A stretch of DNA of 64,000 bases from Hemibagrus wyckioides (Eukaryota > Chordata > Actinopteri > Siluriformes > Bagridae). The DNA lies in NCBI RefSeq assembly GCF_019097595.1, contig NC_080731.1:10634571-10698570 (forward strand), given 5' to 3'. Both the position numbers and the translations under genes were made by a program. The notes under the pieces were generated by a model, which worked only from the letters and a program-made list of their open reading frames with translations, was not told the origin of the DNA and searched no databases. Positions 48,663 through 58,984 of this stretch are shown here, in pieces. Position 1 is the stretch's first letter. Every line of letters starts with the position of its first letter.

Positions 48663-50571
48663 CATCACAGAAAGAAAATAAAAAAACACTCTGTACCACT
48701 CCTGTCAGCGTCCAAGCTTTTAATGTGTAGTGTAAGTACAGTATTTTTCCCTCTGCAGTTTGTATAGTGATTGTTTAATATTATCTGAATTGTCTAAGGT
48801 TGCTGTTCTGAAGCTCAAGAACCTTATGAACTTGTTCAGCAGAAGAACTGAGGTTTGGAAGTACGAAGCAAGATTTGCACGTGTCAGAAAAATCAGCTAA
48901 ACAGCAAACAGAACCCATCCAGCCAATTCTGTATAATTGACAGCCACATTCTAAATCTGTCTGTATCAAAAGGATAGGTGGCATGCTAGCTGTCACACTT
49001 GATTAGTTTCCTTCCATCAGGAAATGTCAAACCGGTAGAGTTTTAGCTTCAAACTTGATTATTTCTGCTTCAGATTTTATACAACATATAGCACTGACTA
49101 CACGTAGAGGTGCTGAAGTCATTTAGAACACTCCGTTGACTAGAATTATTACAATCAACATCACTTTGATACTGTGCAAAGTGATGTACTGTGCCATATG
49201 TGATGTGTGACATATGTATGCTATTTTTGTTAACTGCTAATTAAGATAACCACCTAGATATCATGTTATTTTTAATGCATCAATGCATTTGAATCCAACA
49301 AATTTATACATGGAAATTATTTCACCGCAGTAGGTAGAACGATTTAGGGCCATAAATGTAAAGATATTTCTGTTATATGTTTATTCTTTTATATGTTTAT
49401 CTGATGTATAAACTGACTTTGTGTAGCTTTGGCATACTCACATGGTGTCTGTGATTTAATAGTAACTAAGCAATTCATATTAGACTGAATTCATCTATCT
49501 GTTATCTCAGCACAGGTACAGTTTACGGTTTTCTGTGGATGCACGTTCTGCCTTTCAGAAACAGGCTTTTAATTTCTTTGCTTGCCTGTTTGGCATCCCT
49601 CCAGTGTTAATCAAGCCAATAACAATTCCCAAAGCACAGACATGTGGCTGTATTCTTTCGCAAATCTGCCATGAATAAGCAACATAATTGCATATTCAGA
49701 TCACTATTCATTCGTGCTTTTGTTTGTAGATTATCTCCATTTCACGTCCAGGATTATTCCTCCCATTCAATACATTCTTGCCGATCAAAATTTTAGCTTA
49801 ATCTATGACTCTCCACCTCTGCTATTTACCATAATAAGGATATTCACCAACAGTCCTTTCTCCTTTTTAAAAGAAAAAAAAATCACCCACCATGACTTGC
49901 AAATTAAGCTACATAATTAACATGTTATTTTCGCTGGCATCCAAAAACGTATTTTGTATAGATTTTGGTAACTTTCCATTGACATTTTGGTCTATTTTTA
50001 CTTTAGTTTATGGTTTTCTAACCATTCAGTGGTGCGGTGGGTTTTTATCTCTACCCAAGAAAGTGATGCAGCAGCACTTTAGTCTTGCACCTTTCACACA
50101 TAGTTCATTTCAATCAAGCCAAACTCACCTCAAAATTCTAACCAGAATTTCTAGAAAAAAGTTCAAAGTTCATATAAAAGTATCAGTGTGCAATAACGAG
50201 TGCATGTAGTGATGGCAGCAGTCTTTCTCTCTTACCCTGCGGTCCTCATGCTCTATTATGCATGGTTTCCCAGGAGGCTGCACCAGCAGATTGCCAATAA
50301 ATTGGGTGTCAGGCTACTGCAACACGTGCACATAAGTCAGAATAATGGCTTCCCTATTAAAGCAGAAACTGCCTCTCATCATGTGTTCCATTGTCCACCT
50401 GAGCAAGCAGAGCTGTCGGGTTAAAGGTTAAGTGATCCTATGTTTGGAATAAGTAGATTTGATTGGCACTGACTAGTTTGTAAATACTGTATAGGAACAA
50501 CTAGATCTTTATTCCTCATGTTCCGTATGTGTCACAAGAGCTGTTCATTATCTCGACGTGAAACTTGGCCT
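48663..50571. other. No gene seen; CNE-like patch at 49540-49700
   Basis: No gene. 49540-49700 is repeat-free with CAATAACAATT, ATAATTGCAT and CTTTTAATTT words, only a candidate conserved element. Confidence 0.4.
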
Positions 50572-50690
50572 CAGCAGTAGACTGGTGTCCCCTATAGGGA
50601 TTACAGTCTTATGCGCAGTGTCCCTAGGATATACTCCAAATCCGTGGATGAAGTGGTTAGTGAAGAAAATAAGCAACTAAATGAAACATG
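50572..50690 (+). repeat. SINE 3'-half fragment
   Basis: It reads gactggtgtcccctataggg, gcgcagtgtccctaggatat and actccaaatccgtggatgaa, then gtggttagtgaagaaaataa. It is the 3' half of the same SINE group as at 24222, 31912 and 38930. Confidence 0.65.
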
Positions 50691-52179
50691 GCTCAGTTTT
50701 CCTCTATAAATCTGATATTGTTTTTAGGTTATAATGAGCAAACTAAAGAAAAAATAATTGCCTTCCAGGATGGTGTGATGCAGCCGGTTTTGTGAAGCGG
50801 AGTGGATTATTTTTCTAGAACAGCAGGCCCTGAAGTGTGTTATTCCTATTATACTACAATGAATTTTTAACTTGTGAATGAATTACACCGAATGCTATGG
50901 GATGTCTGAGAGAAAATTAGATCCTGTTATCACATATGTTATAGGAGTGCCAAATTCAAACAGAGCTCTCTCAACAGCCATTCATTTTTTTTATTTTTCA
51001 GTCTGTTTTGAAGTAGAAAAAATTACAGAGAAAGCACAAAGCTGAAAAAGTCCCTTTCCCATGGCAAAAAACATACCATCCTTTAGGACTATGTTTGATA
51101 CATATATCTTTGATAATATGAAATTAGGAATAAATATCAAAAGATAAGTGTTAGATTATATAGAGGATCTACAATACAAACCCCTGTGAATGAGTTGTTT
51201 CTATGGAAACAATGACACGTTAAAACAAGAGCATTAATAGAAACCTAATAAAGTCTTGTGATTTGAGAATTCAACAGCGCTGTAAAATAAAAAATAGTTA
51301 AAACTGAGTCTTTTTTCCTACATAGTGAACAGAACAAAAGGGTTGTGCTGTTCATTCATATCTAAGTATAAATTATACAAAGAATAACCTGTTAATGATA
51401 AACACATTGTTTTTAACTATTAGCAAAGATTTTTATCTGCCTCAGATGGTCACAGATGTAAGTTAACGTTTATAATTTTATGCCCAAGTGTTGCCTCATG
51501 CTGCTACTCACATCTTGTATCCCTGTCCAAGTGAGAGAAATCGATTTCTCCCCTGTCAAACTCATAAAACTCAATTTCAGCTGACGCTGGGACATTTTAC
51601 AGGTTAAGTCTTCCAACACTTGTCCTGGGGCTTGGGGGAAGGGGGGGGTCAGTGAAACAGACGTGCTTTATCTTCATAGTTATGGGTTTTTTTTCTTCTT
51701 CTCCAGACAGTATTAATGGGTGTTGGAGATAATTAAATCTGTCCCAATAGGCTGCAAAATTTACTTTCCATACTATTACTGTATCTGGAAAACAAAATAA
51801 AATGGTGTTTCACCCGGTTGCATCAATGTTTCCACTTTGCTTACGAAACACTGACTGAAAACCTTCTGGTAGGAGAGACAACAAACCCGACATATGTCTT
51901 TTTTAGGGCGATAAAGTTGAATGAAATCTTAAGCCGCACAAAACAGTTGAAACAGCACTTAAAAATGAAACATTTGCTCATTTAGGATACAACAAAGGCC
52001 TAAACACTTTAGGCTCAACCATGGCAGCTTGGTGAGGCTAGAACTTGAGTCAGAGATCAGAAGGTTGTGTGTCAACACTTTAACCAGCAACCCACTATAA
52101 CCACTTCACCACACCACAGTTCCACTATTTCTATCACTGAACTAACTTCAATAAAATATTTCATTGCACCACTGCATGT
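50691..52179. other. No gene seen; anonymous DNA
   Basis: No gene found. A G-rich stretch lies near 51634-51649. 52020-52110 resembles a very decayed SINE, too weak to call. Confidence 0.4.
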
Positions 52180-52278
52180 TAGATGTGGCTGCTCAGTTAT
52201 TAAGATTTCAAGTCACAGATCCCAGGGCCACTAAACAGCCTTGATGGGTAAGACCCTTCAGCTCAATTCTGTCCCATG
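52180..52278. repeat. Decayed SINE fragment
   Basis: The region ggctgctcagttattaagat, cacagatcccagggccacta and atgggtaagacccttcagct resembles the SINE group at 1021 and 62312. It lies about 30 bp before the intact Tc1 element. Confidence 0.4.
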
Positions 52279-52422
52279 TTAACCAAATGTACTGGGTTAT
52301 GTGTTATTATACACTATATTGCCAAAAGTATTCGCTCACCTGCCTTGACTCGCATATGAACTTAAGTGACATCCCATTCCTAATCCATAGGGTTCAATAT
52401 GACGTCGGTCCACCCTTTGCAG

Positions 52423-53448
52423 CTATAACAGCTTCAACTCTTCTGGGAGGGCTGTCCACAAGGTTTTCTTCTGGGAAGGCTGTCTCACAAGGAGTGTGTT
52501 TATGGGAATTTTTGACCATTCTTCCAGAAGCGCATTTGTGAGGTCACACACTGATGTTGGACGAGAAGGCCTGGCTCTCAGTCTCCGCTCTAATTCATCC
52601 CAAAGGTGTTCTATCGGGTTGAGGTCAGGACTCTGTGCAGGCCAGTCAAGTTCATCCACACCAGACTCTGTCATCCATGTCTTTATGGACCTTGCTTTGT
52701 GCACTGGTGCACAGTCATGTTGGAAGAGGAAGGGGCCAGCTCCAAACTGTTCCCACAAAGTTGGGAGCATGGAATTGTCCAAAATGTCTTGGTATGCTGA
52801 AGCATTCAGAGTTCCTTTCACTGGAACTAAGGGGCCAAGCCCAGCTCCTGAAAAACAACCCCACACCATAATCCCCCCTCCACCAAACTTTACACTTGGC
52901 ACAATGCAGTCAGACAAGTACCGTTCTCCTGGCAACCGCCAAACCCAGACTCGTCCATCAGATTGCCAGATGGAGAAGCGCGATTCGTCACTCCAGAGAA
53001 CGCGTCTCCACTGCTCTAGAGTCCAGTGGCGGCGTGCTTTACACCACTGCATCCGACGCTTTGCATTGCACTTGGTGATGTATGGCTTGGATGCAGCTGC
53101 TCGGCCATGGGAACCCATTCCATGAAGCTCTCTGCGCACTGTTCTTGAGCTAATCTGAAGGCCACATGAAGTTTGGAGGTCTGTAGCGATTGACTCTGCA
53201 GAAAGTTGGCGACCTCTTCGCACTATGCGCCTCAGCATCCGCTGACCCCGCTCCGTCAGTTTACGTGGCCTACCACTTCGTGGCTGAGTTGCTGTCGTTC
53301 CCAAACACTTCCATGTTCTTATAATACAGCTGACAGTTGACTGTGGAATATTTAGGAGCAAGGAAATTTCACGACTGGATTTGTTGCACAGGTGGCATCC
53401 TATCACAGTTCCACGCTGGAATTCACTGAGCTCCTGAGAGCGACCCAT
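52423..53448 (-). CDS. Tc1-like transposase (DD34E), altered C-terminus
   Basis: This protein catalyses cut-and-paste transposition: it binds the terminal repeats and cuts DNA using a DDE active site with metal ions, in the nucleus. I chose the ATG at 53448 because [13 protein letters not shown] is the usual start. An in-frame ATG 28 codons upstream would fall in the leader. From that start it has 341 residues, normal for Tc1. An N-terminal helix-turn-helix includes [13 protein letters not shown] (about 35-47). A GRPR hook is at 59-62 and a second DNA-binding region at about 83-107. The catalytic residues are Asp154 (SDESRF), Asp245 (QHDCAP) and Glu280 (NPIEHLW). The last two are separated by 34 residues. 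The glycine box GGGGIMVWG is at 189-197. The last 22 residues, after INTL, are foreign: an imperfect 28-29 bp tandem duplication at 52441-52495 shifts the frame. The usual ending is still visible out of frame. The catalytic core is whole, but activity is unproven. Confidence 0.93.
   Translation of the reverse strand: MGRSQELSEFQRGTVIGCHLCNKSSREISLLLNIPQSTVSCIIRTWKCLGTTATQPRSGRPRKLTERGQRMLRRIVRRGRQLSAESIATDLQTSCGLQISSRTVRRELHGMGSHGRAAASKPYITKCNAKRRMQWCKARRHWTLEQWRRVLWSDESRFSIWQSDGRVWVWRLPGERYLSDCIVPSVKFGGGGIMVWGCFSGAGLGPLVPVKGTLNASAYQDILDNSMLPTLWEQFGAGPFLFQHDCAPVHKARSIKTWMTESGVDELDWPAQSPDLNPIEHLWDELERRLRARPSRPTSVCDLTNALLEEWSKIPINTLLVRQPSQKKTLWTALPEELKLL
52441..52495. repeat. Imperfect tandem duplication in the transposase 3' end
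   Basis: Two copies of ttctgggagggctgtccaca / ttctgggaaggctgtctcac start at 52441 and 52469. The offset is 28 nt, not a multiple of three, and the second copy has one extra base. This changes the reading frame of the transposase tail. Confidence 0.85.
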
Positions 53449-53586
53449 TCTTTCACAAATGTTTGTAAAAACAGTCTGCATGCCTAGGTGCTTGATTTTA
53501 TACACCTGTGGCCATGGAAGTGATTGGAACACATGATACTGATTATTTGGATGGGTGAGCGAATACTTTTGGCAATATAGTGTATA

Positions 53587-54828
53587 TTACATAAGATATT
53601 AATGTTGAATGTTAATGAACAGATATTACTGTTCGCTGTCAATTTGACATTGGCAACCTGGGTTGCCGGAAAATTACTATCAAAATCTACAGCAAATGTT
53701 TTACATTTGTGTACATGCAGTTTTGTAGATATATAATATAAAGTATGAATTTGGAATCAGTAAAACACTTCAGTTAGAAAAACACCTGCCGTCTTGGTTC
53801 ATACCCCGTTCAGTGTAAATGAGGTGAGCACACTGTTAGTTCCTCTGCCCCGAAGGTGGTGTTTTGTCCTGCAGGGTGTGACACTTATACTTAACACATG
53901 TAACACACTGTTGAATCCTTGTACTCTGTTCAAAGGTGGTAATGTTTGAGGAAAACACTCTATACACAACATGCCTTGACTAGAGTGCAAATGCAGGTGA
54001 AGCTGAAGCTAGTAGTAAGTCTTAATTACACTGCACTAATCTGTCACTTGCATTGACATCTGTGCTGTAGCTAAATAGGGGGGTAAATAGGGGGTGTGTG
54101 GCACTGTTGTGGCACTCTGCCTTCAAGCATGTTACACGACCACTGTGTGACTCGAGATCTTTGAGCTTTGCATCAGTAATTTGTAATTTGCATCAGTAAC
54201 CATGAGCCCTATTTGTATAGAGGCTGTTCCTGTAAGTCCTCAAGTCATTACTTAGCGAGACATTTGTTTCACCGGCAGTTACTGCACGTATGAATAAACA
54301 TTCTGCACATGAAGACAGTTGATCAAGGTCAAGCTTCAAGTAAACCATAATTAATTCTGAGGAGATTGTCAGTGTAGCTATTACAGTGGCCTGTAGGTGT
54401 AAAAGTCCTCAACAAACCAAACACACAATAAGAAAAGCATTAACAGCATTAACTCCAAATGTAAATGGTGGATCTTTATTGAATATCACATTCACATTGC
54501 TGATTGTTTTATTAATGTATTTTGTTGTTGTTGGTTATCAGACTAACGCATACTGTAGCCAGAGAGCTGGAGGATGGTTTACAGTCAGAGGAAATAAGTC
54601 AAACACTGAAAACCCACATTATATAACATATATTGAGAATTACTTACTGATCAGTATTTCAACTTCACACCACAATAAGATACTTCAAGAAATCCTTTTT
54701 GCTAGTTAAAACACTTAACAGACTAAATGAAGACTAACTCAGTGTTGATGGGGGTGCCACTAAAGTCCAGTTCTTCTTGTTGCTTCTAATTTGTATGCCA
54801 GAAATAACTAAAGATAAAAAAAAATATC
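53587..54828. other. No gene seen; anonymous DNA
   Basis: No gene or clear repeat. The patch 53800-54000 has balanced composition but no recognisable motif. Confidence 0.4.
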
Positions 54829-55406
54829 CATAGTTGAGGTCATAAATTTACATACACTCTGCAGAATCTTAATACTGTGTGTTATTACCTGCATGATCAA
54901 CAACTGTTTTTATGTTTTGTGTTGGTTGTTTGAGTCCCAGAGTTGACCTGCCCAATGTTTTCTTGCATTTCTGACCCCTGTTAATGTTTTATTTTGTCTT
55001 CTGGGAAACGTTAATATCTTATATAGTTTCTGTCAGGCCGTACTAAATGGAAAAATCATCAGCAATCATCAATCATCTTCAAACAATTATAATAATTTGA
55101 GTGAAGGTTTGCACCTTTTGTAATAATCATTTACGAGTCCCTCAGTCTTCCTGTGAGTCTCAGAATTATGTAGCTGCTGTTGGGAAGGGGTCAAATATGC
55201 TGGAAGCATAATTTTCCGGCAGAAGATGCTGGAAAAGCAAATAATAAGGACCTAAAGGATTTATCTGAAGAACAGTGGGCAGTTTAATTACACAATACAA
55301 ACAAGCGACTTCACAACTATCACAAAATATAACAACAGTCATCAATCATCCAGGCAATACACAGTATTAAGATTCTTTAAGGTGTGTAAACTTATGACCT
55401 CAAGTG
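54829..55406. mobile_element. MITE with about 45-bp terminal inverted repeats
   Basis: The left end, ttgaggtcataaatttacat then acactctgcagaatcttaat, is the inverse of the right end cacagtattaagattcttta then aggtgtgtaaacttatgacc tcaag. Blocks such as gaaggatttatctgaagaac (the GAAGAACAG-type motif) and cagtgggcagtttaatt belong to a fish DNA-transposon repeat I recognise. Length is about 578 bp, with no transposase. A TA follows the right end, in keeping with a Tc1/mariner-type target. The left boundary is uncertain by a few bases. Confidence 0.72.
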
Positions 55407-56154
55407 TAAAATACTTTGAACAGGAAATTAAGCTATCGAAGAAAAATTATTGCAGATATTTGATCTTCCTGAGACGTTGACCGGTTTGCGTCAATTCCAA
55501 AAATTCATTTGCTGGTTAGAAAGATAATTCCGTATAAATCCTACAACAAAAAAAACACAATTCCTCTACCAGTCAGTTGCAAGGGCACAAAAAGTGTAGT
55601 TCTTTTTATTCGTTCTGATAATCGTACACCATGTCCAATCAGCAAAAGAGCATGAGATGTTTAATAAGAACTTCTTTTATTCTTTTAGTTTTAAGTTCCT
55701 GCTAATGAACAAATCTGTCTTTAAGTTTTGTTTTTGTCGTTTTGTTCTGTTTTGCTATTGTGTCTTTGGTTTATTAACAAGTTTTGCAATTATGGCCCAC
55801 CATAAGCCACTGAGAGAACATTTTCTTGTGGAAAAAAAAACAAAAAACAAACAAACTGGAAAATAGTGGCCAGGGTTCTAACAACAATTTGCTGTTTTTC
55901 TCTAGATACAGCTTGGTTGCTATATGGGTTACCACAGCACATATATTCAGTGATGTGCTTAAAAATATGTGTTGTTGAGAGTGTTTACAGAAAATGCAGT
56001 GAATCCTGGAACCATTACAGTCTAAAGGGGTTGAGCTGGTGACTCTTCTTCTAACTTCTAAACTGTATGTTAATCACTGAATTAGCTAGAATTAGCTAGA
56101 AAGTTCTAATTAAATAAAGCTTTAATGTACTGTTTAATTTAGAAGCGAGTGCCC
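55407..56154. other. No gene seen; anonymous DNA
   Basis: No gene or recognised repeat. An A-rich run lies near 55832. Confidence 0.4.
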
Positions 56155-56470
56155 AAACCATTTAGTTCGCCTGATTCTCTGATTCATACACAACAAGTCA
56201 GGGTCCACCATATTCTACAACCCAGGTGCCAGAACAGAGAAGAGTCTTGATGCATCACTTTCTTGTACCCCAAGAGATGGCAGGATCAGTCAAGCAGTGC
56301 TGGAGAATCAGAGAATCAGTGTGGTGTGGTGTGATGCAGTGCGGGATGTGAAGTTAAGTGGGTGCTGATCCGTTTTTTGGCTTCACAGGCAAGCGTCAGG
56401 GTTTTAAATCTACAGGAAGCCGGTGGGGGAGTGTAGCAATGAGGTGGTGTGGGAGAACTTAAAAGTAATC
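56155..56470. repeat. Old interspersed repeat of unknown class
   Basis: Strings ccaggtgccagaacagagaa, gagtcttgatgcatcacttt, caggcaagcgtcagggtttt and agcaatgaggtggtgtgggag match a common fish repeat, probably related to the one at 42960-43400. Its class is not clear to me. Confidence 0.45.
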
Positions 56471-57439
56471 GCCCATTACATGGCATCAGACAAATAACTT
56501 ACAACTTAACACTGTCATCGTCATGTTTAGTAATCTGCAACTAATGTCTTCCCTGGTGATCCTCTGCCTTACCTGTAATGCAGATATTTATAGATGTAGC
56601 TTTTTTTCCCTCATCTTCGGTAACACATGCTCTCTGTGAGCTTGATGCTGGGAGATTTACTGTTGCAAAGAACTCTCCACCCACTCTTTGGTCCTGCAAA
56701 ATCCCACAGGAGCCATAGAAATATGTTTCTAGTCATCTGCCAAGTAAAGCAGAATACTGGCACATTTGGGTTTTGATGCGAGAATTCATTCTTCTCTTGT
56801 CCAAAGGCACACCATCGATAAATCCAGGTGAACCATTTCCACTAGCAGCTCTATGCCTCTAAGATAACATGATAACCCTGAGCTGTTTTTGGATAGGGGT
56901 TAATCTTTGTCTCAAGAGACAAATATATTGTCCTTTCTGTGCTTGCTTGCATGTGTCTTGCTATAAATCCTACTGAGGTCAAGCTGGTGCATTTTCTTTT
57001 CTTTTTATCTATGTCTTGAACACCTCTATGTCAAAACGAATAATATTCATCACATCCTTGGGATATCACAAACGTGGTATTGTCTCTTAACAGAAGAATA
57101 CTCTGTCTCTATAGGATTTTGTGATTGCATAATTTAGTCCAGAATCAAGTAACCTCCATGATATTTAGAGCAGCTTGCAATTTGGCAGAATTACCGTGGA
57201 TTTTCTTCATGTCATGCGAGGTCATCAGTGTGCATTCAGACAAAAGCTCTCTTCCATTCACATGCCTCAAACATGAGTACAGCAATCATAATCATTAAGT
57301 AAATACATGTCTTCACTGATAGTAGTTGCAATTCTTAATAATTTCTTTTTTTCTTAAAAAAAGCACAAAAAAACCCCAACTGTCAGTGGTGTGCCTCAAG
57401 TGCCTAATAAGTATGATACAGATTTTGGATGTTTCCGAA
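56471..57439. other. No gene seen; anonymous DNA
   Basis: No gene or recognised repeat. Confidence 0.45.
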
Positions 57440-58165
57440 ACAGATTGGATGTATTTTTTAATTTCATACAAGTCCATAGAGATAGCTAGAGATAGCAGTG
57501 TGGCTAATAAGTGCCAAAGCATGTAACATCATGGCTTCTGATTCTTCGTGGCCATCAAGCTGCCACGGACTCATATTCCCAGAAGCCACCAAGCACTCCT
57601 ACGCTCTAAATCACCTGACTTTTTGATCTCATTCACCTGCTTCCTATTGTGTGTGACTTTTACTCACCCTGCTTATAAGCACTGTGTTTATGTGTTCACC
57701 GGAATGTTTTTCTCTCGTACCGAGCCATTTGTTTATCCATTATTTAGTTTAAATCTTTACCTGTTTCCTGCAGTTTTCCGATTCTGATTGGGCTGTTTGT
57801 CCTGGTTCTACTCTGGATTGTTTGACTCACATTTTGGACCTTCATGTTTGTGTTCTTCCATTGTTTCGCATTCTATAAATTTTACATATTCCTAATTTTG
57901 TGACTTTTTTTTTTTGCACTTTTGGTTTATTGTGACTGTATCCACTGCTCTTTGCCACTTCTATTGTTGTTTTCTGTTCAGTTTGCTCACTAGTTTGAGT
58001 TATTACAATTCCCCTGTGTATCCAACCCTGAGAGTCATAACAATAATGAAAAGGCAAATCAAGGCTAATGCGTGTCAAGAGATTCCATAGACCTTCACTA
58101 CAAAGGCACTCGTAATTTATATAGTGTAAAGTAAAAATGGACTCATAGTGGCACAAAAGATAAGA
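57440..58165 (+). repeat. Interspersed repeat split by a solo LTR
   Basis: The left part (57440-57511) and right part (58043-58165) together match one uninterrupted copy at 61030-61218. Shared landmarks are tttttaatttcata, ccatagagatagctag, gctaataa, then ccttcactacaaa/cctttcactagaaa and gactcatagtggcac/gactcacggtggcag. The repeat itself is of unknown class. Confidence 0.7.
57512..58042 (+). mobile_element. Probable solo LTR
   Basis: The inserted 531 bp start with TG and end with CA, and lie between ATAAG (57507-57511) and ATAAT (58043-58047), a one-mismatch 5-bp target duplication. The interior has a possible TATA box (gcttataagc near 57669) and pyrimidine-rich runs typical of fish LTRs. 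No gag-pol is present, as after recombination between two LTRs. It could also be a non-autonomous element of another type; the absence of a second LTR is certain. Confidence 0.6.
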
Positions 58166-58795
58166 GGATTTGTTGTTGTGTTTATTGGATTTGTTGTTGT
58201 GTTTTCTGATTTGTTATTGTGTGTTTTTGTTATTTGTTATTTTGTTTTCAGATTTATTATATTGTTTTCTGGTTTGTTATATTGTTTTCTGATTTGTTCT
58301 TGTGTTTTCTGATTTGTTATTGTGTGTTTTTGTTATTTGTTATTTTGTTTTCAGATTTGTTATTTTGTTTTTTGATTTGTTGTTGTGTTTTCTGGTTTGT
58401 TGTTGTGTTTTCTGATTTGTTGTTGTGTTTTCTGGTTTGTTGTTGTGTTTTCTGATTTGTTGTTGTGTTTTCTGGTTTGTTGTTGTGTTTTCTGATTTGT
58501 TGTTGTGTTTTCTGGTTTGTTGTTGTGTTTTCTGATTTGTTGTTGTGTTTTCTGATTTGTTGTTGTGTTTTCTGGTTTGTTGTTGTGTTTTCTGATTTGT
58601 TATTGTGTGTTTTTGTTATTTGTTATTTTGTTTTCAGATTTATTATATTGTTTTCTGATTTGTTGTTGTGTTTTCTGGTTTGTTGTTGTGTTTTCTGATT
58701 TGTTGTTGTGTTTTCTGATTTGTTGTTGTGTTTTCTGATTTGCTGTTGTGTTTTCTGGTTTGTTGTTGTGTTTTCTAATTTGTTATTTTGTTTTG
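58164..58795 (+). repeat. 20-bp-unit minisatellite with higher-order structure
   Basis: The unit is gttgttgtgttttctgattt and variants with ctggttt, about 30 copies. Three identical 48-bp variant blocks start at 58208, 58311 and 58594. Each runs gatttgttattgtgtgtttt then tgttatttgttattttgttt and tcagattt. Because the unit is not a multiple of three, low-complexity open frames here are chance products. Confidence 0.95.
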
Positions 58796-58861
58796 CACTT
58801 CTCTGCCACTGTACTATATACAAAAAAATCATATAAAACTTACATAACATAACTTATGCTT

Positions 58862-58955
<94 letters not shown>

Positions 58956-58984
58956 CATCTATCTATCTATCTATCTATCTATCT
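58862..58984. repeat. (CTAT)n microsatellite
   Basis: About 30 units with one CATC interruption near 58954. It follows the minisatellite after about 66 bp. Confidence 0.97.

Larger units (their letters stand above)
52310..53584 (-). mobile_element. Complete Tc1-like DNA transposon
   Basis: The element is 1275 bp long. Its terminal inverted repeats are identical over 31 bp, starting tacactatattgccaaaag at the left and the reverse complement at the right. It is flanked by TA on both sides (52308-52309 and 53585-53586), the standard Tc1 target duplication. It holds one long transposase gene on the minus strand. Perfect ends and a nearly intact gene suggest a recent insertion, unlike the decayed Tc1 copies elsewhere in the window. 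The short single-type repeat, of about 31 bp, contrasts with the 200-bp repeats of some other fish Tc1 groups. Confidence 0.95.

Noticed and set aside
52496..53125. 209-codon plus-strand frame opposite the transposase
   Set aside because: It is the antisense shadow of the transposase gene and has no domain of its own.
58219..58698. Cysteine/phenylalanine-rich membrane-like proteins
   Set aside because: They are readings of the 20-bp minisatellite, which cycles through all three frames.
58164..58795. CRISPR-like regular repeats
   Set aside because: There are no unique spacers; the units are contiguous and the DNA is vertebrate.
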